A DNA stretch of 64,000 nucleotides from Burkholderiales bacterium (GTDB lineage: Bacteria; Pseudomonadota; Gammaproteobacteria; Burkholderiales; Burkholderiaceae_C), in the NCBI GenBank assembly GCA_016213325.1, contig JACRAY010000029.1, positions 124,001 through 188,000 of the forward strand, given 5' to 3'. This document shows, piece after piece, positions 56,667-64,000 of this stretch (position 1 is its first letter; each line of letters begins with the position of its first letter). The position numbers were made by a program, and so were the translations under genes. The notes beneath the pieces were generated by a model, which saw only the letters and a program-made list of their open reading frames with translations, was not told where the DNA came from and ran no database searches.

Positions 56667-57098
56667 ATGAAGGTGCTCATCCCCACCCAGCCCGAAGAAC
56701 CCGGTAAGACCCGCTCGGCCGTGGAGACGGCCATCAAGCTGTACGCCGACCAAGGCGCCGCCGTGCACCTGCTCAGCGTGCAGCCGCGCATTTCGGGGCA
56801 CGTCGCCATGTGTTTCGCACCGGGCGAGCTGCAGGGCATCGTCGAGCAGGCCGCGCGGGAAGAGTTCGAGGAAGCGCGGCAGCGGCTGGACGCCCTGCGG
56901 GTGCCCTACTCGTGCCGAGTCATCGTCGGCCGCCGCGCCGAAAGCATCGCCGAGGTGGCGCGCGAGCTCAACTGCGACCGCATCCTGCTGGGCTCGCAGG
57001 AAAAGCCGCGCGCCCACGAAAGGCTGTTCGGCTCGCTGGCCCAGCAGCTCAGGCACATCCTCGGCGCCGGCGGCGGGGTCGAGGTCATCGGCTACTGA
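56667..57098 (+). CDS. Universal stress protein, UspA family
   Basis: 143 residues: MKVLIPTQPEEPGKTRSAVE, ADQGAAVHLLSVQPRISGHV and CDRILLGSQEKPRAHERLFG. The UspA alpha/beta fold is clear; the ATP-binding GxxGxxxxxxxGS loop is only partly kept (GSQEKPRAHERLFGSLAQQL). It lies 10 nt after terC with a good Shine-Dalgarno (GAGGAGGA), so they are co-expressed. The 3' end overlaps the convergent MoaF-like gene by 14 bp. Confidence 0.85.
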   Translation: MKVLIPTQPEEPGKTRSAVETAIKLYADQGAAVHLLSVQPRISGHVAMCFAPGELQGIVEQAAREEFEEARQRLDALRVPYSCRVIVGRRAESIAEVARELNCDRILLGSQEKPRAHERLFGSLAQQLRHILGAGGGVEVIGY

Positions 57099-57426
57099 AG
57101 GTCCCTGCCACCGGGAACCACTGGCCGTCGCCCGAGGCGACCCCGTGCAAGCGGTGGTCGCTGAAGTTCATGGCAACAGTCAGCGTGTAGCCCGAGCTGC
57201 CAAGGTACGACACCAGCACGACGTCGGGGCCGACGTCGAAGGCCGCGTACTGTTTCTCGGTGGCCATCTCGCCGGCCTGGCCATCCTTCACTTCGCCGTA
57301 CGACACGCTCCCGTCGGGGTGGAACACGTGCTCGTGCGTCTGGCCGGCGGTCGGGCCGGACCCCCACTCGAAGCGGTAGGATTTGCCGTCGATGCGCGCG
57401 GAGCGCGGGACTTTCGCGTCAGGCAT
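57085..57426 (-). CDS. Small MoaF/calycin-like protein
   Basis: 113 residues: ARIDGKSYRFEWGSGPTAGQ, THEHVFHPDGSVSYGEVKDG, EKQYAAFDVGPDVVLVSYLG and SGYTLTVAMNFSDHRLHGVA, a beta-rich pattern like the MoaF lipocalin-like family. Function is not established. ATG 57426 is chosen because AAAGGAG lies eight bases upstream; another in-frame ATG at 57444 would overlap the permease stop. Confidence 0.7.
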   Translation of the reverse strand: MPDAKVPRSARIDGKSYRFEWGSGPTAGQTHEHVFHPDGSVSYGEVKDGQAGEMATEKQYAAFDVGPDVVLVSYLGSSGYTLTVAMNFSDHRLHGVASGDGQWFPVAGTFSSR

Positions 57427-57440
57427 TTCGGGTTCTCCTT

Positions 57441-58625
57441 TCATTCGCCCAGCAGTTCGCCGATCGGCTTGAGGTGGTCGACGCGGTCGCAGACGGCCTT
57501 GATGGCCATGAGGATGGGGATGCCCAGCAGCAGGCCCCAGACGCCCCACAGCCAGCCCCAGCCGAGCACGCCGACGAAGACGACCACCGGGTTCATGCGG
57601 CTCGCCCGGCTGGTGAGCCAGGGCACCAGCAGGTAGCCTTCGATGACGTTGATGAGCAGGGACACACCGCCCACCAGCAACGCCATGTTGAGCGTGCCGA
57701 ACTGCAGGAAGGCGACCAGCGCAGCCCCGGCCGTCACAGCCACCGAGCCGATGTACGGCACCATGTTCAGCACGCCCGCGGCCACGCCCCAGACGGCGGC
57801 GTGGTTGAGGCCCATGGCCGCGAAAGCGATGCCCGTCGCGAGCCCGACCCCCAGGCTCGCGAGCAGCTGCACCAGCAGGTAGCGCTGCACTTGCGCATTG
57901 ATCTCGTCGAGCGCCTGCACCGCGAGCCGCTTTTCGGCCATGCCGGGGCCCACGATCTTCACCACCTTGCGCCGGAAGGTGTCGCCCGAAAGCAGCAGGA
58001 AGTAGGTGAGGAAAGTGACCACCACCGCCTGCGCGAGGAAGCTCACCAGCCCCAGCGTGCCGGTCCACAGGTGCGCGCGCAGGTCGAAGCGCGGCTTCTC
58101 CATCGTCACCTTCTGCGCGGGCCGCGCGCCGGGCGCGGCGGGCGTGCCGCCGCCCGCTTCTTCGGCTGCACGTTCCAGTTCGGCCGCGGCCTTCTGCACG
58201 GTCTCCAGCGGTGACGAAGCCTGCTGGGGCTGCTTGCGCATCGAGTCGCGCAGCTTGCGCGCCGCCGCCGGCAGCGACTCGATCAGCTCGTTCGCATCGT
58301 CGGCAAGCGAGTAGGCCGCACCGCCCATGCTGCCCAGGATCGCGAGGATGAGGACGCCGGCGCCGAGGGCGCGCGGGATGCGCAGGCGCTCCAGCGCGTC
58401 CACCACCGGCGCCAGCGCGTAGGTGAACACCAGCCCGAGCATCAGCGGGATGAAAAAACCGCTGGCGAAGCGCAGGGCAGCCAGCACGCCCAGTACGGCG
58501 AGCACGACGAGCGTCATGCTGCGCACGTCCACCACCTGCATGCGCAGCAGCACCTGCGGGGGCAGCTTGGGGTCTATCTTCTTGCGCGGAGGTATCTCGG
58601 CGGCTTCTTCGACTTCGGATTCCAA
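57441..58625 (-). CDS. AI-2E-family (PerM/TqsA) transporter
   Basis: 394 residues, about eight membrane helices in the family's paired arrangement. A cytosolic Ala/Glu/Pro-rich insert (~residues 130-175) lies before the conserved core FLTYFLLLSGDTFRRKVVKI, GVAAGVLNMVPYIGSVAVTA and LINVIEGYLLVPWLTSRASR. Family substrates vary (autoinducer-2, Na+/H+, unknown), so none is assigned. Confidence 0.88.
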   Translation of the reverse strand: MESEVEEAAEIPPRKKIDPKLPPQVLLRMQVVDVRSMTLVVLAVLGVLAALRFASGFFIPLMLGLVFTYALAPVVDALERLRIPRALGAGVLILAILGSMGGAAYSLADDANELIESLPAAARKLRDSMRKQPQQASSPLETVQKAAAELERAAEEAGGGTPAAPGARPAQKVTMEKPRFDLRAHLWTGTLGLVSFLAQAVVVTFLTYFLLLSGDTFRRKVVKIVGPGMAEKRLAVQALDEINAQVQRYLLVQLLASLGVGLATGIAFAAMGLNHAAVWGVAAGVLNMVPYIGSVAVTAGAALVAFLQFGTLNMALLVGGVSLLINVIEGYLLVPWLTSRASRMNPVVVFVGVLGWGWLWGVWGLLLGIPILMAIKAVCDRVDHLKPIGELLGE

Positions 58626-58661
58626 GGATTCTCCAGGCTCGAGTCCCGTTCTCCCCAGAAC

Positions 58662-59408
58662 CTACCCGGCCAACGCCTCCCGCACAGCGGTGAGTTGGCG
58701 CCGCGAAACCCCCAGCGACTCGTCGACACCGTTCAGGCGCACTGCCCAGCCTTCACCCTCTTCGGGGTCGTAATGCTTCTCGAGGGACCGCACCGCGCGG
58801 CGCGCGACCAGCGCGTTGCGGTGGATGCGCAGGAACAGCGTGCGGTGCCGCTCCTCGAGATCGCTGAGCGAGCCATCCAGAATATAGCTCCTGCCGGACG
58901 TGCGCACGGTGATGTACTTGAGTTCGGCCTTGAAATAGAGCACTTCCGACAAGGGAACGCGCTCCGTCCGGCCGCGGTCCTGGATGATGAGCACCTCTTC
59001 CGCAGCCGGCTCGGCCGTGCCGCGCCGCGCCTGCAGGTGCCTTTCCACCTTCTGCAGGGCCGTCTGCAACCGTTCCAGCCGCACCGGCTTGGTCAGGTAG
59101 TCGACGGCGTCGAGCTCGAAGGCCGACACCGCGTGCTCGGCATGCGCGGTGACGAACACCACGGCCGGCGGCTCGGGCAGCGTGCGGATGGCCTGCGCCA
59201 GCGCCAGCCCGTCGGCGCCGGGCATGTGGATGTCCAGCAGCACGGCGTCGAAGGTGCTGCGGCGCAGCTGCTCCATCGCCTGCGTGGCGTTGGCGGCGTC
59301 GGCGGCCACGGCGGCGGCCGGCCAGGCACAGTCGGCCAGCAGCGTGCGCAGGCGGCTGCGCGCCAGCGGCTCGTCGTCCACTACCAGCACCTGCAGGCTT
59401 CCCGTCAC
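58662..59408 (-). CDS. algR: LytTR-family response regulator AlgR
   Basis: 248 residues. Receiver domain with VLVVDDEPLARSRLRTLLAD, phospho-Asp in FDAVLLDIHMPGADGLALAQ and Lys in DAVDYLTKPVRLERLQTALQ. LytTR DNA-binding domain: VPLSEVLYFKAELKYITVRT, LDGSLSDLEERHRTLFLRIH and RNALVARRAVRSLEKHYDPE. In Pseudomonas AlgR controls alginate and twitching motility and is encoded near argH and hemC; here both lie within 10 kb. It overlaps algZ by 4 nt. Confidence 0.92.
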   Translation of the reverse strand: MTGSLQVLVVDDEPLARSRLRTLLADCAWPAAAVAADAANATQAMEQLRRSTFDAVLLDIHMPGADGLALAQAIRTLPEPPAVVFVTAHAEHAVSAFELDAVDYLTKPVRLERLQTALQKVERHLQARRGTAEPAAEEVLIIQDRGRTERVPLSEVLYFKAELKYITVRTSGRSYILDGSLSDLEERHRTLFLRIHRNALVARRAVRSLEKHYDPEEGEGWAVRLNGVDESLGVSRRQLTAVREALAG

Positions 59409-60460
59409 GCCGGTACCTCCATCCGAACCTGGTACACCCCATCCTTCAGCGCGGTCTGGAACTGGGCCTGCACGTCATGCATCAGGCGCAGCCGATCGCG
59501 CACGTTGTCCTGCGCCACCCCGTGGCCCGGCTTCCCCTGGCCGGCCGGCACGGTGTTGGTGACCTTCACCACCACCACCCCGCCGCGGCGCTGGGTGCTG
59601 ACCTTGACCTGCGCGCCGGACGGGCTCGGCTCCACGCCGTGCTTCACCGCATTCTCCACCAATGGCTGCAGGAACAAAGGGGGTACCCGCGCGCTGCCCG
59701 CCAGCGGGTCGATCGACCACTCCACCCGCAGGCGGTCGCCGAAGCGCGCCTCCTCGATCGCCAGGTAGCGGCGCGCCAGTGCCACTTCCTCCGACAGGGT
59801 GACCGCCTCGCCCTGGTCCACCAGGGCGTGGCGAAACAGCTCGCTCAGGTCTTCCAGCAGTGACTCGGCGCGGCGCGGGTCTTCCCGCACCAGTGCAATG
59901 GCGCTGTTCAGGCTGTTGAACAGGAAGTGCGGGCGGATGCGCGCCTGCAGTTCGGCCAGCCGGGCGGCGGCCTCGGCCGGCAGGCGCCCCTTGGCGCGCA
60001 GCACCAGCGCGGCCACCATGAAGGCCGACAGCAGGGCGCCGGCGAAAGCCGACGCCAGCCAGGGCGCCGTGCCCGGAATCCCGACCAGCGCCACCACGGC
60101 GCAGCCGGCCACGCCGGCCGCAGCCCCGAGCAGGATGCCCGCCGCCTGCTGCGCCCACGATGGCAGCGCCGCCAGGACCTTCTTCAGGCTGCAGGTCACG
60201 AGCAGCCAGGCGAGGGTGCCGGGCAGCGCGGCGCCGCTCACCACTGCCAGCCGCATCACCCAGTCGAGCCAGCCGGTGGACGAGAACATCGCGGCCACCG
60301 CCGCCACCGATTCGACGAACAGCACGGCGCGCAGCACCACGCCCAGCTGGCAGGCGTCGAACACCAGCGCCCGGCGCCGCGCGCGCGGCTTTTCCTGCTG
60401 CTGGTGCGGTGGTTGGCCGCCCAGTTCGGAGAAGGCCGATAAAATTTGCGAATCATCCAT
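59405..60460 (-). CDS. algZ: LytS/AlgZ (FimS)-type sensor kinase
   Basis: 351 residues. About four membrane helices (residues ~30-150) are followed by a His_kinase domain: [20 protein letters not shown] with the phospho-His, then the ATPase region [20 protein letters not shown] (N-box). As in AlgZ, no separate dimerisation H-box of the classical type is present. Divergent from argH with a 40-bp gap holding both promoters. Confidence 0.9.
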   Translation of the reverse strand: MDDSQILSAFSELGGQPPHQQQEKPRARRRALVFDACQLGVVLRAVLFVESVAAVAAMFSSTGWLDWVMRLAVVSGAALPGTLAWLLVTCSLKKVLAALPSWAQQAAGILLGAAAGVAGCAVVALVGIPGTAPWLASAFAGALLSAFMVAALVLRAKGRLPAEAAARLAELQARIRPHFLFNSLNSAIALVREDPRRAESLLEDLSELFRHALVDQGEAVTLSEEVALARRYLAIEEARFGDRLRVEWSIDPLAGSARVPPLFLQPLVENAVKHGVEPSPSGAQVKVSTQRRGGVVVVKVTNTVPAGQGKPGHGVAQDNVRDRLRLMHDVQAQFQTALKDGVYQVRMEVPA

Positions 60461-60500
60461 CGTTCGGGGCCAGGTCTTCATTATCTGGCCCACACCCAGA

Positions 60501-61895
<1,395 letters not shown>

Positions 61896-61897
61896 AC

Positions 61898-61932
61898 CGG
61901 TGGGGTACGCGCTGCGCGCTCTGACCCCACCG
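61898..61932. repeat. GC-rich hairpin after argH
   Basis: CGGTGGGGT/ACCCCACCG 9-bp perfect stem (61898-61906 with 61924-61932) and an inner GCGC pairing. No U tract follows, so termination strength is doubtful. It may be a dispersed palindrome. Confidence 0.5.
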
Positions 61933-61968
61933 TCGTCTCTGTAACATCCAGCCCGAGAGGAGACCCCC

Positions 61969-63117
61969 GTGCCCGTCATCACCCACATCGAAGACCTGCG
62001 CGTGCTCGCCGAGCGCCGCGTACCGCGCATGTTCTACGACTACGCCGACTCGGGGTCGTGGACCGAATCGACCTATCGCGCCAACGAGTCGGACTTCGAC
62101 CGGATCCTGCTGCGCCAGCGCGTGGCGGTCAACCTGGAGGAGCGCACCACCCGCACGAAGATGGTGGGGCAGGACGTCGCGATGCCGGTCGCCATCGCGC
62201 CCACCGGCCTCACCGGCATGCAGCATGCCGACGGCGAGATCCTGGCGGCGAAGTCGGCCAAGAAGTTCGGCATCCCCTTCACGCTGTCGACCATGAGCAT
62301 CTGCTCCATCGAAGACGTGGCACAGGAGACCGGCAACCACCCGTTCTGGTTCCAGCTGTACGTGATGCGCGACCGCGACTTCATCGAGCGGCTGATCGAC
62401 CGCGCGAAGGCGGCCAACTGCTGCGCGCTGGTGCTCACGCTCGACCTGCAGATCATCGGCCAGCGCCACAAGGACCTGAAGAACGGCCTGTCGGCACCGC
62501 CCAAGCTCACGGTGGCCAACATCCTGAACATGATGACCAAGCCGCGCTGGGCGCTGGGGATGCTGGGCACCTCGCGGCGGCAGTTCGGCAACATCGTGGG
62601 CCACGTGAAGGGCGTGGCGGACATGGGGTCGCTGTCCGAATGGACGGCCAGGCAGTTCGATCCCCGCCTCTCGTGGGCCGACGTCGAATGGATCAAGAAG
62701 CGCTGGGGCGGCAAGCTGATCCTGAAGGGCATCCAGGAAGTGGCCGACGCGCAGCTGGCCGTGGACTCGGGCGCCGATGCGCTGATCGTCTCCAACCACG
62801 GCGGGCGCCAGCTCGATGGCGCGCCCTCTTCCATCTCGGTGCTGCCCGAGATAGCGGCAGCCGTGGGCAACCGCATCGAAGTGCACATGGACGGCGGCAT
62901 CCGCTCGGGCCAGCACGTGCTGAAGGCCGTGGCGCTCGGCGCCAGGGGCACCTACATCGGCCGCGCCTTCCTGTACGGGTTGGGCGCCATGGGCGAAGCA
63001 GGCGTGGACCACGTGCTGCGCATCATCCACAAGGAGCTGGACCTCACGATGGCGTTCTGCGGCCGCACCGACATCAACACGGTCGACCGCAGCATCCTGC
63101 GGCCGCCGCACGGCTAG
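61969..63117 (+). CDS. lldD: FMN-dependent alpha-hydroxy-acid dehydrogenase (LldD-like)
   Basis: 382 residues, GTG start with GAGAGGAG upstream. RRVPRMFYDYADSGSWTEST, MPVAIAPTGLTGMQHADGEI, WFQLYVMRDRDFIERLIDRA, ALIVSNHGGRQLDGAPSSIS (catalytic His and Arg) and DGGIRSGQHVLKAVALGARG are the family motifs. It oxidises L-lactate or another 2-hydroxyacid, feeding electrons to the respiratory chain or oxygen. The exact substrate is open. Confidence 0.9.
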   Translation: MPVITHIEDLRVLAERRVPRMFYDYADSGSWTESTYRANESDFDRILLRQRVAVNLEERTTRTKMVGQDVAMPVAIAPTGLTGMQHADGEILAAKSAKKFGIPFTLSTMSICSIEDVAQETGNHPFWFQLYVMRDRDFIERLIDRAKAANCCALVLTLDLQIIGQRHKDLKNGLSAPPKLTVANILNMMTKPRWALGMLGTSRRQFGNIVGHVKGVADMGSLSEWTARQFDPRLSWADVEWIKKRWGGKLILKGIQEVADAQLAVDSGADALIVSNHGGRQLDGAPSSISVLPEIAAAVGNRIEVHMDGGIRSGQHVLKAVALGARGTYIGRAFLYGLGAMGEAGVDHVLRIIHKELDLTMAFCGRTDINTVDRSILRPPHG

Positions 63118-63122
63118 GAGCC

Positions 63123-64000
63123 TCAGGCGAACTGCGAGCCGCGCCCCAGCCGCGTGTCGATCGGCGCGCCGCTGGTTGCGGCGTCGCGCCAGACCGCCAG
63201 CACCGGCTCGACCACCGCCCACGACTCGGCGCTGTGCTCGGTGTTGGCTTCGGCCTTCAGGTAGACCAGCCCGAGCTGGTGCGCCAGCGCGAACGGCTGC
63301 TCGTGATGCTGCGCCTCGGGCGCCACCGCCACCAGTGCCGGCGGGCTCACGATGTTGGCGCAGGCGTCGGCCACGCGCTGCACCAGCTGCACGTCGCGCT
63401 CGGGCTCGCCGCACAGCAGCAGCACCAGGTGCGAATAGTCGGGGATGAAGGCCTGGGTGAGCGGCAGCGACAGGCCGTTGCGCGCCATCGCGATCACCCG
63501 CAACACGCCGCCGCCGGCGGCGAAGTCGACGTAGTCGGTGCCCACGTCGAGCCGGGTGGCGCCCGCAAAGCGGCGATGCACCACTTCCTGCTCGTGCCGC
63601 CTGGCGAGCCAGTGCACCAGCTGGAACGACGACTCGCCTACGGCGCTGCAGACCATCACCCGGTGGAAGCCGTCGCGGTCGCCGTGCAGGTGGGCGCCGG
63701 GGTGGCGCATGGGGGTGGACAACTTGCGCCAGATCGCCGGCGGCGCGTACTGGATGCCCTGGTCGAGGCTGTGCCGCAGTTCGGCGACGCGCTGCGCCAT
63801 CTCGGCCGGCGTCTCGTCGGCCTGCACGATGGCCATGGACCACGGCCCGGAGAGCAGCCGCGGCCCGCGGCTGGAATGGACGATGCGAAGCCCGAAGTGC
63901 CGTCGGTCGCCCGCCACCTTGTCCATGATGCGCAGCAGCGCCGCCCCGGGCCCTTCCTTCCACTGCACGAACCAGCCCGACTGGTACAGCAGCGCGGTGA
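63123..64000 (-). CDS. BLUF-domain protein with degenerate small-GTPase-like C-terminal half (5' end missing)
   Basis: At least 292 residues; the frame remains open to the window edge, reading TALLYQSGWFVQWKEGPGAA there. This is the middle of a BLUF (FAD, blue-light) domain: short strands ending LLYQSGWFVQW, helix ALLRIMDKVAGDRRHFGLRI and PWSMAIVQADETP, where BLUF proteins have the semi-conserved Trp-Ser-Met. After ~60 residues of linker the remaining ~180 residues follow a Ras-like order: VMVCSAVGESSFQLVHWLAR where a P-loop GxxxxGKS would be, then RLDVGTDYVDFAAGGGVLRV, LVLLLCGEPERDVQLVQRVA and VAVAPEAQHHEQPFALAHQL. The nucleotide-binding residues are not kept, so it would be a pseudo-GTPase-like effector, by inference. 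It converges on lldD with a 5-bp gap. Confidence 0.75.
   Translation of the reverse strand, partial: TALLYQSGWFVQWKEGPGAALLRIMDKVAGDRRHFGLRIVHSSRGPRLLSGPWSMAIVQADETPAEMAQRVAELRHSLDQGIQYAPPAIWRKLSTPMRHPGAHLHGDRDGFHRVMVCSAVGESSFQLVHWLARRHEQEVVHRRFAGATRLDVGTDYVDFAAGGGVLRVIAMARNGLSLPLTQAFIPDYSHLVLLLCGEPERDVQLVQRVADACANIVSPPALVAVAPEAQHHEQPFALAHQLGLVYLKAEANTEHSAESWAVVEPVLAVWRDAATSGAPIDTRLGRGSQFA

Overview
The window is very GC-rich, densely packed bacterial chromosome. Gene content and order point to a betaproteobacterium of the order Burkholderiales, most like Comamonadaceae (Ramlibacter/Variovorax type). The evidence is the block nagZ-acpS-pdxJ-recO-era-rnc-DUF4845-lepB-lepA-mucD-rseB-rseA-rpoE-fabF-acpP-fabG-fabD-fabH-plsX-rpmF-yceD, and also argH opposite algZR, hemCDXY beside ppc, and divergent rluC/rne. 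I see no rRNA, tRNA, IS element, integrase or CRISPR.

Layout. (1) Positions 1-12404, all minus strand, hold a surface-polysaccharide locus: a membrane nucleotide-sugar 4,6-dehydratase cut by the window edge, a CBS-domain/DegT aminotransferase fusion, NeuC-, NeuB- and NeuA-type enzymes, a methyltransferase, a FemAB/GNAT-like protein, a GT-B protein, AsnB, an initiating sugar transferase, an HpcH/HpaI aldolase and a MurJ/Wzx-type flippase. Together they suggest synthesis and export of a legionaminic-acid-like nonulosonate glycan; most adjacent genes overlap by 4 nt or lie within a few bases. (2) 12446-15243, plus strand: lysS and a YegD-type Hsp70. (3) 15416-34296, minus strand: the large housekeeping block for cell-wall recycling, cofactors, RNA processing, secretion, sigma-E envelope stress and fatty-acid synthesis. 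(4) 34322-37808: maf and an RsmI-like methylase (plus), then sppA, a Rieske protein and gph (minus). (5) 37841-42289: a 1482-residue protein with three successive TPR plus glycosyltransferase-like modules. (6) 42248-46630: rluC and rne diverging from a shared region, with a long rne leader. (7) 46742-53612: hemY-hemX-hemD-hemC (minus) and ppc (plus). (8) 53761-57098: an OmpR-type two-component system, TerC and a universal stress protein. (9) 57085-61895: a MoaF-like protein, an AI-2E-family permease, algR-algZ (minus) and argH (plus). (10) 61969-64000: an FMN-dependent alpha-hydroxy-acid dehydrogenase and a BLUF photoreceptor cut by the right edge.

Intergenic DNA is scarce, but several gaps hold palindromes. 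Two are related GCAGAAG-rich inverted repeats near 15.3 and 53.7 kb. Others are at 46.6 kb and 61.9 kb, and one lies inside the 5' end of gph. The mucD-lepA gap contains promoter-like elements and a strong intrinsic terminator ahead of lepA, suggesting a small RNA or leader attenuation. The least ordinary proteins are the triple TPR-glycosyltransferase, the CBS-DegT fusion and the BLUF protein with a C-terminal half that resembles a degenerate small GTPase.
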